From: DATDCY01 sp031406795 [NCBI: Candidatus Rokuibacteriota bacterium]
GTDB taxonomy: Bacteria > JAUVQV01
Length of the DNA stretch: 53,457 nt
Direction of reading: 5' to 3'
Assembly: GCA_031406795.1 (NCBI GenBank)
Contig: JANOHV010000208.1
Span: 1-53,457, forward strand
Shown piece after piece: positions 34,234 to 43,284 of the stretch. The notes beneath the pieces are model-generated. The model was not told the DNA's origin and did no database searches. It was given only the letters and a program-made list of their open reading frames with translations. The position numbers and the translations under genes were made by a program. How positions within the stretch are numbered: position 1 is the stretch's first letter; every line of letters starts with the position of its first letter.

Positions 34234-35427
34234 ATGGCGGATCACGTTCACAAGTACAAGACCCCGATGCTCGACGAGCTCGAGAAGGGGCCGTGGCCGA
34301 GCTTCGTGAAGGAGATCAAGCGGGCGGCCGCAAAGAGACCGATGGCCGAAGGTCTTCTCGGGCAGCTCGAGCGGTCTTACAAGGACAAGCAGACCTACTG
34401 GAAGCACGGCGGTCTCGTCGGCATCCAGGGTTACGGCGCCGGCATCATCGGCCGCTACTCGGCCCTCGGGACGGAGTTCCCCGAGGTTGCCGCCTTCCAC
34501 ACGGTGCGTATCAACCAGCCCGCCGGCTGGTTCTACACCTCGAAGGCCCTGCGCACGCTGTGCGACATCTGGGACAAGCACGGCTCGGGTCTGCTCAACG
34601 TGCACGGCTCCACCGGCGACTTCGTGCTGCTCGGAACGACATCGGAGAAGCTCGAGGATTGCTTCACGGACTACTCGAACGCGGGCTGGGACCTCGGCGG
34701 GTCTTCCTCCGACATGCGGACCCCCTCCTGCTGCAACGGCATGGCGCGCTGCGAGTTCGCCTGCTTCGACACGATGGCGCTCTGCCACGACCTGACCATG
34801 ACCTACCAGGACGAGCTGCATCGTCCGGCCTTCCCGTACAAATTCAAGATCAAGATCGCCGGCTGCCCGAACGACTGCGTGGCGTCGATCGCCCGCTCCG
34901 ACCTCTCCATCATGGGCACCTGGAAAGACGAGATCCGTATCGACCAGGCCGAGTGCCAGGCCTACATCAAGGCCGGGATGGACATCGTCGCCGAGATCAC
35001 CGGGATGTGTCCGACCGCCTGCATGACGTGGGACGGCAAGACGATGAAGATCAACAACCACGAGTGCAACCGCTGCATGCACTGCATCAACTTCATGCCC
35101 AAGGCCCTGCGCCACGGCAAGGAGACGGGTGCCACGATCCTCGTCGGCGGCAAGGCCCCGATCCTCGAGGGCGCGCAGTTGGCATCCGTGGTCGTGCCCT
35201 TCATGCCGATGAAGGCGCCCTTCTCGGAGATCAAGGAGTTCATTCAGAAGCTCTGGGACGTCTGGGGCGAGAACGGCAACAACCGCGAGCGCATCGGCGA
35301 GTTCATGCTCCGCGTCGGGGTCGGCAACTTCATGGAGTCCATCGGCGAGGCGCCGAACCCGAACATGGTCATGCACCCCCGCGAGAACCCCTACATCTTC
35401 TACGAAGAGTACTTCGAGGAAGAGTAG
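34234..35427 (+). CDS. dsrA: Dissimilatory sulfite reductase alpha subunit
   Basis: 397 residues from ATG 34234 (GGGAGGATG upstream). Cysteine sets for the siroheme-coupled [4Fe-4S] cluster are [12 protein letters not shown] and GCPNDC. A ferredoxin domain is inserted near [12 protein letters not shown] with a second Cys set NRCMHC. It reduces sulfite to the DsrC-bound trisulfide or sulfide in the cytoplasm. The closeness of dsrD points to the reductive direction. Confidence 0.97.
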   Translation: MADHVHKYKTPMLDELEKGPWPSFVKEIKRAAAKRPMAEGLLGQLERSYKDKQTYWKHGGLVGIQGYGAGIIGRYSALGTEFPEVAAFHTVRINQPAGWFYTSKALRTLCDIWDKHGSGLLNVHGSTGDFVLLGTTSEKLEDCFTDYSNAGWDLGGSSSDMRTPSCCNGMARCEFACFDTMALCHDLTMTYQDELHRPAFPYKFKIKIAGCPNDCVASIARSDLSIMGTWKDEIRIDQAECQAYIKAGMDIVAEITGMCPTACMTWDGKTMKINNHECNRCMHCINFMPKALRHGKETGATILVGGKAPILEGAQLASVVVPFMPMKAPFSEIKEFIQKLWDVWGENGNNRERIGEFMLRVGVGNFMESIGEAPNPNMVMHPRENPYIFYEEYFEEE

Positions 35428-35490
35428 CTTCCGGCGCTTGTTGCGGAAATCAAACCAACGACGGCCTAACGGCAGGAGGATACAGAAAAC

Positions 35491-36567
35491 ATGGCAGCTG
35501 CCAAGCGTGAGACGGACATCGGCCCGCCCCACTATGAACAGTTTCTGCACCCGGTCATCAAGAAGAACTACGGCACCTGGAAGTACCACGAGACCCTCAA
35601 GCCCGGCGTGATGGTCCACGTGGCCGAGAGCGGCGACAAGATCTTCACCGTGCGCGCCGCCTCGCCCCGCCTCGTGAGCACCGACTTCATCCGCGACCTG
35701 GCGTCCCTCGCGGACAAGCACTGCGAAGGGCACCTGCGCTTCACGAGCCGCAACAACTGCGAGTTCATGACCGGCGAGCAGAAGAACATCGACCCGCTGA
35801 TCGCGGACCTCGCCAAGCTCGGGATCCCGGTCGGGGGCCTGAACAACTCGATCTCGAACATCGTCCACACCCAGGGCTGGGTCCACTGCCACACCCCGGC
35901 GACGGATGCCTCCGGCGTCGTCAAGGTGCTCATGGACGACCTGATCGACTACTTCACGCACGAGAAGCTCCCCGCGAAGCTGCGCGTCGCGCTCGCCTGC
36001 TGCCTGAACATGTGCGGCGCGGTGCACTGCTCCGACATCGCGGTCCTCGGCATCCACCGGCGGCCGCCGAAGGTCAACAACGCCCGCGTCACCGATCTCT
36101 GCGAGATCCCGACGACGGTCTCGTCCTGCCCGACGGCGGCCATCCGCCCTGCGATGGTCGACGGCAAGCAGACCGTGACGGTCGACGAGTCGCGCTGCAT
36201 GTACTGCGGCAACTGCTACACCTCCTGCCCGGCGATGCCGCTCGCGAACCCGATCAACGACGGTGTCTCGATCTGGGTCGGCGGCAAGGTCTCCAACGCC
36301 CGCAGCATGCCGATGTTCTCGAAGCTGGCGATCCCCTACCTCCCGAACAACCCGCCGCGCTGGCCCGAGGTCACCGACGCCGTGCGCAAGCTGGTCGAGG
36401 TCTACGCCAAGCACGCCATCAAGCACGAGCGTTTCGGCGAGTGGGCGAACCGGATCGGCTGGCCGCGGTTCTTCGAGCTCACCGGTCTGGAGTTCACCAA
36501 GTACCACATCGACGACTACAAGCTGGCGCAGAAGACCCTGCGCTCCACCGCGCAGATCAAGTTCTAG
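35491..36567 (+). CDS. dsrB: Dissimilatory sulfite reductase beta subunit
   Basis: 358 residues. The siroheme/[4Fe-4S] Cys pair sets lie in [11 protein letters not shown], and a ferredoxin motif is [12 protein letters not shown]. The catalytic siroheme is held by DsrB in characterised enzymes. AGGAGG lies 13-14 bp before ATG 35491; 63 bp after dsrA. Confidence 0.97.
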   Translation: MAAAKRETDIGPPHYEQFLHPVIKKNYGTWKYHETLKPGVMVHVAESGDKIFTVRAASPRLVSTDFIRDLASLADKHCEGHLRFTSRNNCEFMTGEQKNIDPLIADLAKLGIPVGGLNNSISNIVHTQGWVHCHTPATDASGVVKVLMDDLIDYFTHEKLPAKLRVALACCLNMCGAVHCSDIAVLGIHRRPPKVNNARVTDLCEIPTTVSSCPTAAIRPAMVDGKQTVTVDESRCMYCGNCYTSCPAMPLANPINDGVSIWVGGKVSNARSMPMFSKLAIPYLPNNPPRWPEVTDAVRKLVEVYAKHAIKHERFGEWANRIGWPRFFELTGLEFTKYHIDDYKLAQKTLRSTAQIKF

Positions 36568-36585
36568 GCGAAGGAGACGACGACA

Positions 36586-36831
36586 ATGGCCGTTCCCCAC
36601 GCAGACCTGGCAGAGGGCATCTTCAAGATGGTCGAGGCCGACGCGGGCAAGATGCGCTACAAGCCGCGTGACCTGGAGAAGGGCATGACCAAGAAGTTCG
36701 GCGAGGGCTCGTTCTCGAAGGAAGAGTTCAAGGCCGCGCTCAAGGACCTGATGGACAACGGGCGCCTGATCTACGGGTACTACGGCGGCGTTTCGGTGGA
36801 GTTGCCGCATCAGGAAGGCTCCGCGAAGTAG
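36586..36831 (+). CDS. dsrD: DsrD, winged-helix activator of sulfite reductase
   Basis: 81 residues with the DsrD winged-helix fold pattern (KYK-like MRYKPRDLEKGMTKKFGEG, FKAALKDLMDNGRLIYGYYG). DsrD is largely confined to organisms that reduce sulfite and raises DsrAB activity. It follows dsrB by 18 bp. Confidence 0.95.
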   Translation: MAVPHADLAEGIFKMVEADAGKMRYKPRDLEKGMTKKFGEGSFSKEEFKAALKDLMDNGRLIYGYYGGVSVELPHQEGSAK

Positions 36832-36858
36832 TCTTTCCGGCAGCAGACGGCAAGACAC

Positions 36859-36904
36859 CCGGCGGGCGGGCGGGCTTCCCCCGTTTCGTCCGCCGGTTTA
36901 CGTT
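36859..36904 (+). terminator. Weak terminator-like stem after dsrD
   Basis: CCGGCGG (36859-36865) pairs with CCGCCGG (36890-36896) around a G/C-rich loop and is followed by TTTACGTT. The T-tract is short, so read-through to dsrL is likely. Confidence 0.35.
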
Positions 36905-36908
36905 GCAG

Positions 36909-36943
36909 GGTTCGTAGGAGAGGGGTTCAGCCCCTCCCGCAAC
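36909..36943. repeat. Dispersed palindrome, family A (inverted copy)
   Basis: GGTTCGTAGGAGAGGGGTTC followed by AGCCCCTCCCGCAAC, the inverse of the copies at 15238-15267 and 50469-50502 with a few changes. It lies in the dsrD-dsrL gap. Confidence 0.65.
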
Positions 36944-36992
36944 AGCCGGGCCATGATGAGCGGCCTACCAGAATGAGAAGGAGCACGGCACT

Positions 36993-38684
36993 ATGGCGGA
37001 GATGAAAGTCGTCAAGAAGGTCATGAAGCTCGGCGGCCGCGGCGCGGCCGGCGGCAAGAACGAAGATACCGGGCTGCGGCCGTACTATGTCGAGAAGCTC
37101 CCGCCGTGCACCTTCATGTGCCCGAGCGCGGAGGACATCCGCGGGTACCTGACGTTTATCGCACAGGCGGAAAAGTACGGTCGGAGCGCCTCCGATTCCT
37201 TCACCGAGGGCTGGCACATCATCACGAACCGCAATCCCTTCCCGGCGACGATGGGCCGCATTTGCCCGCACCCCTGCGAAGGCGCCTGCAACCGCGGCAA
37301 GCTCGATACGCCGGTGGCGATCAACAACATGGAGCGCTGGGTCGGTGACTGGGGCATCAAGCACCAGCTGCGCGCCCGCAAGATCTCCGACGAGAAGCGG
37401 CCGGAGAAGGTCGCGGTCGTCGGCGGCGGACCCGCCGGACTCTCCGCCGCCTACCAGCTGGCGCGCCGCTGCTACGCGGTGACGGTGTTCGAGGGAGCCG
37501 TGAAGGCCGGCGGCATGCTGCGCTACGGCATCCCGAGCTACCGCCTCCCGGATGAAGTGCTCGACGCCGAGATTCAGGCGATCCTCGACCTGGGCGTCGA
37601 ACTGCGCACCGGCGTGCAGATCGGCCGCGACATTGCGATGGAGGACCTGCGGCGCGACTTCCAGGTCGTGTACCTGGCGATCGGCGCGCAGAAAGGCGTC
37701 AACCTCGGCCTCCCTGGCGAGGACGCGCCGAACTGCTTCTCCGGCGTCGACTTCCTGCAGCGCGTCCGGATCGGCGAGAACATCGACGTCGGCGACAAGG
37801 TCATCGTCATCGGCGGCGGCAACACGGCGATCGACGCCGCGCGCACCTCGCGCCGGCTCGGCGCGCACGTGACGCTGCTGTATCGGCGCACCCGCAAGGA
37901 AATGCCGGCGATCGAGCACGAGATCACCGAGGCCGAACACGAGGGCGTGGTGTACGAGTTCCTGTCGGCGCCGCAGGAAATTGTCGTCAAGGACGGCCGC
38001 GCCGTCGCGGTGAAGTGCCTGCGCATGGAGCTCTGCGAGCCCGATGCCAGCGGCCGGCGCCGTCCGGTCCCGGTGCCGGGGTCGGATTACGAGGTCCCCT
38101 GCACCGCGGTGATCGCTGGCATCAGCCAGACCCCGGTCTGGACCGGCATCGAGGAGTTCCGCGGGGAGAAGGGCTGGATCGACGTCAACGAGGTCCACGA
38201 GACGTCGGTCCCGGGCGTGTTCGCCGGCGGGGATGTCACCGTGGGTCTGGGCATCGCGACCCAGGCGATCGGGCTTGGCCGCCAGGCCGCGGAGGTCATC
38301 GACCGGAAGTTCCAGAACCTCAACGCCCCCGAGCCCGACACGCGCAAAATCATCCGCGCCGACCAGATCATCGGCCTGCAGCTCAACGAGAAGAAGCCGC
38401 GGATAGAACGCCGCCAGATCCCGGTGGCCGAGCGTCTGATGGACTTCCGGGAGTGCGACACGACCTACGAGGAGTCCGAGGCGGTCACCGAGAGCAAGCG
38501 CTGCCTCTCCTGCGGGCTGTGCTGCGACTGCGACAACTGTTTCATGTACTGCCAGGCAAAGGCGATCGAGCGGCTCGACAAGAGCCTGCCGATCGGCCAG
38601 CACTACAAGGCGATTTTCGAGAAGTGCATCGGCTGCAAGAAGTGCGCGGAAGCGTGCCTCTGCGGCTACATCGACATCCGCTAG
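36993..38684 (+). CDS. dsrL: DsrL-like iron-sulfur flavoprotein (GltD family with C-terminal ferredoxin domain)
   Basis: 563 residues from ATG 36993 (AGAAGGAG upstream). The N-terminal Cys set CPHPCEGACNRG binds a [4Fe-4S] cluster as in GltD. The FAD loop is VVGGGPAGLSAAYQLA and the NAD(P)H loop VIGGGNTAIDAA. The C-terminus adds two ferredoxin-type sets (CLSCGLCCDCDNC and CIGCKKCAEAC). Purple sulfur bacterial DsrL links NAD(H) with DsrAB; related DsrL-2 forms occur in some sulfur or sulfate reducers. Position after dsrABD supports a DsrAB electron partner. A general NADPH:ferredoxin-type GltD homologue is the alternative. Confidence 0.82.
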   Translation: MAEMKVVKKVMKLGGRGAAGGKNEDTGLRPYYVEKLPPCTFMCPSAEDIRGYLTFIAQAEKYGRSASDSFTEGWHIITNRNPFPATMGRICPHPCEGACNRGKLDTPVAINNMERWVGDWGIKHQLRARKISDEKRPEKVAVVGGGPAGLSAAYQLARRCYAVTVFEGAVKAGGMLRYGIPSYRLPDEVLDAEIQAILDLGVELRTGVQIGRDIAMEDLRRDFQVVYLAIGAQKGVNLGLPGEDAPNCFSGVDFLQRVRIGENIDVGDKVIVIGGGNTAIDAARTSRRLGAHVTLLYRRTRKEMPAIEHEITEAEHEGVVYEFLSAPQEIVVKDGRAVAVKCLRMELCEPDASGRRRPVPVPGSDYEVPCTAVIAGISQTPVWTGIEEFRGEKGWIDVNEVHETSVPGVFAGGDVTVGLGIATQAIGLGRQAAEVIDRKFQNLNAPEPDTRKIIRADQIIGLQLNEKKPRIERRQIPVAERLMDFRECDTTYEESEAVTESKRCLSCGLCCDCDNCFMYCQAKAIERLDKSLPIGQHYKAIFEKCIGCKKCAEACLCGYIDIR

Positions 38685-38702
38685 TACCACCTCAAGCACG
38701 AC

Positions 38703-38740
38703 ACGGCGGGGGGCCTGCGGGCCTCCCGCCGTATTTATTT
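38703..38740 (+). terminator. Rho-independent terminator at the end of the dsr locus
   Basis: ACGGCGGGGGGCC pairs with GGCCTCCCGCCGT (13 bp with a G-T wobble) around a short loop, then ATTTATTT. It lies 19 bp after the dsrL stop and closes the dsr transcript. Confidence 0.8.
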
Positions 38741-38761
38741 CGGGAAGAATCGTTCCAGGGT

Positions 38762-38955
38762 GCGAGGCGGTGGGGGATCCCCTTCGGTCGTGCGTCTGCG
38801 CCGCCGGCCCGGAGCCGTGCCCGGTGCTCGCGGACTCGTAACTCGCCTTCGGCTCAAACAACGAGCCCGCGTCCCTGCGGGACCGTCCCGGTCACGGCTC
38901 CGGGCTGATCGGCGGCTCCGCGCATCTTCCCTCAGTGGATCCCCAACCGCCTCGT
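38762..38955. repeat. Long fold-back (about 190 bp) element
   Basis: The ends CGAGGCGGTGGGGGATCC (38763-38780) and GGATCCCCAACCGCCTCG (38937-38954) pair over 18 bp with one wobble. Inside, CCCGGAGCCGTG (38808-38819) pairs perfectly with CACGGCTCCGGG (38893-38904), and CGGACTCGT/ACGAGCCCG sit near the tip. The stem is interrupted but spans the whole element. No protein is likely here: the frames are only the translation of the palindrome. It fills most of the 38741-38970 gap. Confidence 0.7.
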
Positions 38956-38970
38956 CGATGCATGGTACGA

Positions 38971-39239
38971 AGAGGCTGATCAAAAGGGTCCAGGTGCAAG
39001 GCAGCTCCCCGAAGCTGCGACTGAGGCGGGCTGGTGCCCGCCGCAGGGAGCCGCGAGGAGGGCAACGCCGCAGATGGGCCGTTTTCAGCGGCCGTCACGG
39101 TAGCGGAGAGGCTGATCAAAAGGGTCCAGGTGCAAGGCAGCCCCCCGAAGCTGCGACTGAGGCGGGCTGGTGCCCGCCTCAGGGAGCCGCGAGGAGGGCA
39201 ACGCAGCAGATGGGCCCTTTTCAGCGGCCGTCACGGTAT
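38971..39239. repeat. Two tandem units of a 136-bp repeat (family D)
   Basis: Unit 1 (38971-39106) and unit 2 (39107-39239) both read AGAGGCTGATCAAAAGGGTC, then CAGGTGCAAGGC, GGCGGGCTGGTGCCCGCC, GAGGAGGGCAACGC and end TTTTCAGCGGCCGTCACGGT. AAAAGGGTCC at the left and GGGCCCTTTT at the right are near-inverted ends. A third full and a fourth partial copy lie at 44066-44232. The end of unit 2 holds the stop codon of the minus-strand gene that follows. Similar units are, as far as I recall, common between genes of Geobacter-like bacteria. Confidence 0.85.
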
Positions 39240-40099
39240 ACGAGCCAGTCGCCGTTGGCGATGCGCGGATGGCGGTCGGTGCCCGCCCAGAGATAGGTCC
39301 ACGCGAGCTGATCGGCTGCCTCCGCGGTCGTCACCTTGATCAGCGCGCGCCGGAACAGCGCGCGCGCGGCCTCGAAACCCTCGAAGCCTTCCACGCCGTC
39401 GAGGTGCGTCAAGGCCAGGGGTACATCGCGCAGGCCGACCAGTTCGCCGTGAACGACCCCGTCGGTGCCAGCAAGCATCCCGGGGAACGCGCCGCAATCG
39501 AGAATGACGCCTCTTGCTGTGGCCGGGAGGGCGCTTGCGGCGCCGCCGCAGCGCTCGAACTCGCCGTGCCGGCTGCCGCCGCGCAGCAGCGTGCCGTAGA
39601 CGAAGAGCCCGGTCACGAGAAATGGCGCGTGTTCGCCGCGCGCCGCGGCCCGGAGCATGCGGTCGTCGTGACCGAAGGCGGCGAGGCCCGCGGCGACGAT
39701 GTCGACGTACGCCGCCGCCGGTTCGACCGGTGCCGGCTGGCGGTATTCGGGAGTGACCTCGTACGCCCGCGCCATGACCTCCCGCCCGTCGGCGAGGAGC
39801 ACCCGCTTCTCGACCTGGTGGTAAATCAGCGGCACACCCTCCTTGAGGTCGAGCGTCCGCATGTCCTCCTCGGTCACCTCGAAGAGCGCGCCGGTCACGA
39901 TCCTGCCGACACCCGGCCGCAGATCGAGAACGCCCCCCTTGCGCGACGAGGAGGTGCAGTCGAACACCAGTTCGTGATCCGGCAGGTACGCCGCCACGCC
40001 GGCTCGCACCATCAGCGCGGGGGGGCGCCCCAGCCGCTGGCACCAGAGCTCGAGATCCCTGAGGTTCAGATTCGACCCGTACGCGAAGCACCGATCCAT
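39221..40099 (-). CDS. Double gamma-glutamylcyclotransferase-like (GGCT/AIG2) protein
   Basis: 292 residues with two GGCT-fold domains in tandem. Domain 1 (1 to about 140) starts FAYGSNL and has a candidate catalytic Glu at E87 in LDLKEG. Domain 2 (about 165-292) starts FVYGTLL and has E237 in LDGVEG. The YGS/YGT loop and Glu are the active-site marks of gamma-glutamyl or gamma-glutamylamine cyclotransferases, which release pyroglutamate. The substrate is unknown. The final codons and stop lie inside a family D repeat. Divergent from sirC; no evident functional tie to the dsr genes. Confidence 0.82.
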   Translation of the reverse strand: MDRCFAYGSNLNLRDLELWCQRLGRPPALMVRAGVAAYLPDHELVFDCTSSSRKGGVLDLRPGVGRIVTGALFEVTEEDMRTLDLKEGVPLIYHQVEKRVLLADGREVMARAYEVTPEYRQPAPVEPAAAYVDIVAAGLAAFGHDDRMLRAAARGEHAPFLVTGLFVYGTLLRGGSRHGEFERCGGAASALPATARGVILDCGAFPGMLAGTDGVVHGELVGLRDVPLALTHLDGVEGFEGFEAARALFRRALIKVTTAEAADQLAWTYLWAGTDRHPRIANGDWLVYRDGR

Positions 40100-40230
40100 T
40101 GCATCCCTCCCCGGATTACTAGTCCGCCGCTAGCATACCAAGAATCACTCCCGGCGCGAACCAGCGAAGTGAGGCGACGCAGGACGCGGACATCGTGCGG
40201 CGTCGGGCGGCATTGCGGTACAATAAGAAG

Positions 40231-40920
40231 ATGGGATACTACCCCTTATTCATGGACCTGGCCGGCAGACCCTGTCTTGTCGTGGGGGCCGGCGCGGTTG
40301 CGGCGCGCAAGGCTCGCTCGCTGCTCGATTGCGGTGCGCTGGTGACCGTCGTCGGCGTCCAGCCGGCGGCGGCGTTCCGGGCGCTCGAGCGGCGGGGGCT
40401 TACGCTGCGGCAGCGGCGCTTTCGCGCGAGCGATGTCGGATCCCAGGCGCTGGTCATCGCGGCAACCGACGATCGCGCCGTGAACGCCGCGGTGTCGGCG
40501 GCGGCGCGGCGCAAGGGAATCCCCGTGAACGCGGTCGACGACCCCGGGAATTGCACCTTTATCGTCCCGGCGGTTGTGACGCGCGGTGATCTGACGGTGG
40601 CGATCTCGACGGGTGGAAAGAGCCCTGCCGCCGCGCGGCTCGTGAAGGAGCGGATCGGGGAGTTGCTCGGGGAGGAATACGCCGCGCTCGTTCGTCTGCT
40701 CGGTGCGCACCGCGGGAAGATGAAGGAGGCGGTCGCGGGGCAGGGGTCGCGCGCCCGCTCCTGGAAGCGGATGCTCGATGAAGGTGTGCTGGAATCCCTG
40801 CGTTGCGGCGACAAGGCCGGCGCGGCGGGCACGGTCCGCCGCTGCCTCGACGAGGCTGCCTCCGGCACCAGCACGGCAGGACCGGGAAAAGCGACAACAA
40901 CCGAGGCTTCACGGAGGTAA
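40231..40920 (+). CDS. sirC: Precorrin-2 dehydrogenase (siroheme synthesis)
   Basis: 229 residues. The NAD loop GRPCLVVGAGAVAARKA begins at about residue 11, and the family marks CTFIVPAVVTRGDLTVAIST (about 108-127) and GGKSPAAARLVKERI follow. It oxidises precorrin-2 to sirohydrochlorin; Met8/CysG-N types can also insert iron. ATG 40231 fits the usual SirC start. First gene of sirC-cobA-dsrN, 3 bp before cobA. Confidence 0.92.
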   Translation: MGYYPLFMDLAGRPCLVVGAGAVAARKARSLLDCGALVTVVGVQPAAAFRALERRGLTLRQRRFRASDVGSQALVIAATDDRAVNAAVSAAARRKGIPVNAVDDPGNCTFIVPAVVTRGDLTVAISTGGKSPAAARLVKERIGELLGEEYAALVRLLGAHRGKMKEAVAGQGSRARSWKRMLDEGVLESLRCGDKAGAAGTVRRCLDEAASGTSTAGPGKATTTEASRR

Positions 40921-40923
40921 GGC

Positions 40924-41712
40924 ATGTCCAAAGGCAAGGTCTATATCGTCGGCGCGGGACCCGGTGACCCGGGGCTGCTGACGCTGCGTGCCGTCGAGTT
41001 GCTGCGCACGGCGGATGTCATCTTCTACGACTACCTGTGCGGCGAAGGCTTCATGGCTTACCGCAACCCGGCGGCCGAGTGCATTTACATCGGCAAGCGC
41101 GGACACCGCCACCACACGCCTCAGGAGCAGATCAACCGCATGCTCGTCGAGGCCAACCGCGCCGGCAAGCAGGTCGTGCGGCTGAAGGGCGGCGACCCCT
41201 TTGTCTTCGGACGCGGCGGCGAGGAGGCGGAATTTCTCGCCGACCACGGCATTGCCTTCGAGGTCGTGCCGGGCGTGACCTCGGCGGTGGCAGCCCCCGC
41301 GTATGCGGGCATCCCGGTGACCCACCGCACCTACGCCGCCTCGGTTGCCTTCGTCACGGGGCATCGCAAGGCCGAGGGGGGGGAGGAGGAGATTCCGGTG
41401 CCGACTGCGGACACGCTGGTCTACCTGATGGGGGTGACCCACATCAGGGGGATCGGCGAGAAGCTCCTCGCGGCCGGCCGCGATCCGGCGACCCCCGCGG
41501 CGGTCGTGCAGTGGGGAACCCGGCCGACGCAGCGCACCGTGACCGGGACCATCGCGACGATCGCCGATGTCGTCGAGCGCGAGCACATCCACCCGCCGGC
41601 CGTGCTCGTCGTCGGCGAGGTCGTGCGGCTGCGCGAGAAGCTCAACTGGTTCGAGAGCGGGCGGGACGCCGACGCCGCGGCGCTGGGGGTGCGCTGGGAG
41701 GCCGACGAGTGA
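40924..41712 (+). CDS. cobA: Uroporphyrinogen-III C-methyltransferase
   Basis: 262 residues. The SAM-dependent methylase signature [20 protein letters not shown] lies at the start, then [20 protein letters not shown] and [20 protein letters not shown]. It makes precorrin-2 from uroporphyrinogen III, the branch to siroheme. An AGG site precedes ATG 40924; the stop overlaps the next gene by 4 bp. A stand-alone SUMT rather than the CysG fusion. Confidence 0.96.
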   Translation: MSKGKVYIVGAGPGDPGLLTLRAVELLRTADVIFYDYLCGEGFMAYRNPAAECIYIGKRGHRHHTPQEQINRMLVEANRAGKQVVRLKGGDPFVFGRGGEEAEFLADHGIAFEVVPGVTSAVAAPAYAGIPVTHRTYAASVAFVTGHRKAEGGEEEIPVPTADTLVYLMGVTHIRGIGEKLLAAGRDPATPAAVVQWGTRPTQRTVTGTIATIADVVEREHIHPPAVLVVGEVVRLREKLNWFESGRDADAAALGVRWEADE

Positions 41713-43235
41713 CGCTGCCGCGGCTGCTGGTTGCGGCGCCATCGCGCGGATCCGGCAAGAGCACGGTCGCGATCGGCATCGCGGCGGCGCTGCGCGCCCG
41801 CGGGCGGACGGTTCAGGCGTTCAAGAAAGGCCCCGACTTCATCGACCCGATGTGGCTCTCCGCCGCCTCGGGGCGCCGCTGCCGGAACCTGGATTTCTTC
41901 ATGATGGGACGCGACCGGATCGCGGCCGCGTTTCCGAAGCGGGCCGCGGGCGCCGACCTCGCGCTGGTTGAAGCGAATCACGGACTCCACGACGGCCTCG
42001 ACCCGCAGGGCGCGGACAGCGGCGCGGCGCTGGCCCGCCTGCTCGGCCTGCCCGTGCTGCTCGTGGTGAGCGCCCAGCGCCTGGGCCGTGGCGTAGCGCC
42101 GCTGGTTCAGGGGCAGACGGCCTTCGACCCCGAGGTCAATGTGGCCGGGGTCATCCTCAACCGTGTACGCGGCGCGCGGCATGAGGGAAAACTGCGCGAC
42201 GCCGTGGAGCGCTACTGCCGGGTCGAGGTGCTCGGCGTGCTCCCTGACCTTCCGGAACTGGAGATCGCCGAGCGTCACCTCGGTCTGATACCTCTGGCGG
42301 AAGCACCCGATCTCGCGCCGCTGGTCGGGCGCATCGGCGCGGCGGTGACACGTTACCTCGATCTGGACCGCATCGAGGCAATCGCCCGAACCGCACCGTC
42401 ACTCCAGGTCGCCTTGCTTATGCATGAGAAATCGGCGTTTGTAGGACACGGGAGCGGCGAAGGGGTGGCGCGAAGGGGAGGTCTCCATGGCGCGGACCGG
42501 AGGGAGCGCAATGGAGGTCCGCAGCGACAGGACCCCGCAGCCGGGAACGGTCCCTCCGGACAATCAGATCGCTTCAGTGATCCTGGATCGCACGCCCGGG
42601 TCCGCATCGGCATCGCGATGGACCGCGCCTTCACGTTCTACTACCCCGAAAACCTCGAGGCGCTGATCGCCGCCGGCGCCGAGCTGGTCCCGTTCTCGCC
42701 GCTCGAGGACCCGCGCCTGCCGCCCGTCGGCGGGCTGTACATCGGCGGCGGCTTCCCGGAGGTTTTCATGGAGCGGCTCGAGGCTAACGTGACGATGCGC
42801 GAGGACGTCCGCCGCGCGATCGCCGCCGGCGTCCCCGCCTGGGCGGAGTGTGGCGGCCTGATGTACCTCTCGCAGCGGATCTCCTGGCGCGGCCGCAGCG
42901 CCGCGATGGCCGGCGCGTTCGACTGCTCGGTGGAGATGGAGGACCGGCCGGCGGGCCACGGGTACGTCCTGCTCGAAGAGACGGAGAATGGCAGCTGGCC
43001 GCACGCCGGGCGGCAGCTGCGGGGGCACGAATTCCACCACTCGCGGCTCGCGGGCCTGAGCGGCGGGGAAACCTACGCCTATCGCACGCTGCGCGGCAAC
43101 GGGGTCGTCAAGGGCTTCGACGGCCTGGTCCGGGGCGCGTGCGTGGCAGGGTACACGCACCTGCACGCGGATGGCGCGCCATGGTGGGCAGCCGATTTCG
43201 TGGCGGTGGTCCGCCGGAGCGGACGCTCGACCTAG
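41709..43235 (+). CDS. dsrN: CbiA/DsrN-type glutamine-dependent tetrapyrrole amidase with an inserted repeat in the linker
   Basis: 508 residues from GTG 41709 (GTGA overlap with cobA). The N-terminal dethiobiotin-synthetase-like ATP domain (1 to about 245) has the P-loop [11 protein letters not shown]. The C-terminal class I glutaminase domain (about 297-508) has the nucleophile C381 in [10 protein letters not shown] and the His of GYTHLHADG. CbiA amidates cobyrinate; DsrN, a close relative, amidates siroheme for DsrAB. Placement directly after siroheme genes near dsrAB favours DsrN. Residues about 251-280 are encoded by a dispersed repeat that keeps the frame and lies between the domains. 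Confidence 0.82.
   Translation: MTLPRLLVAAPSRGSGKSTVAIGIAAALRARGRTVQAFKKGPDFIDPMWLSAASGRRCRNLDFFMMGRDRIAAAFPKRAAGADLALVEANHGLHDGLDPQGADSGAALARLLGLPVLLVVSAQRLGRGVAPLVQGQTAFDPEVNVAGVILNRVRGARHEGKLRDAVERYCRVEVLGVLPDLPELEIAERHLGLIPLAEAPDLAPLVGRIGAAVTRYLDLDRIEAIARTAPSLQVALLMHEKSAFVGHGSGEGVARRGGLHGADRRERNGGPQRQDPAAGNGPSGQSDRFSDPGSHARVRIGIAMDRAFTFYYPENLEALIAAGAELVPFSPLEDPRLPPVGGLYIGGGFPEVFMERLEANVTMREDVRRAIAAGVPAWAECGGLMYLSQRISWRGRSAAMAGAFDCSVEMEDRPAGHGYVLLEETENGSWPHAGRQLRGHEFHHSRLAGLSGGETYAYRTLRGNGVVKGFDGLVRGACVAGYTHLHADGAPWWAADFVAVVRRSGRST
42460..42545. repeat. Dispersed repeat family C, copy 2 (in frame inside the dsrN-like gene)
   Basis: AAGGGGTGGCGCGAAGGGGA, then GGTCTCCA, a divergent 22-bp middle, TGGAGGTCCGCAGCGAC and AGGACCCCG, matching 19730-19830. 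It adds about 30 Arg/Gly-rich residues ([19 protein letters not shown]) to the linker. Confidence 0.8.
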
Positions 43236-43284
43236 CGCGCGGGGGCGGCGGGCCGGGCAGCGGTCTGCGGAAGGGCGGTGCGGG

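Noticed and set aside
33331-36858. A 1175-codon minus-strand frame opposite dsrC-dsrD
   Set aside because: Same artefact; the residue composition is low-complexity and no family is recognised.
38759-39340. Plus-strand small frames across the fold-back and tandem repeats
   Set aside because: They are translations of the repeats, near-identical peptides from repeated DNA, with no ribosome sites.
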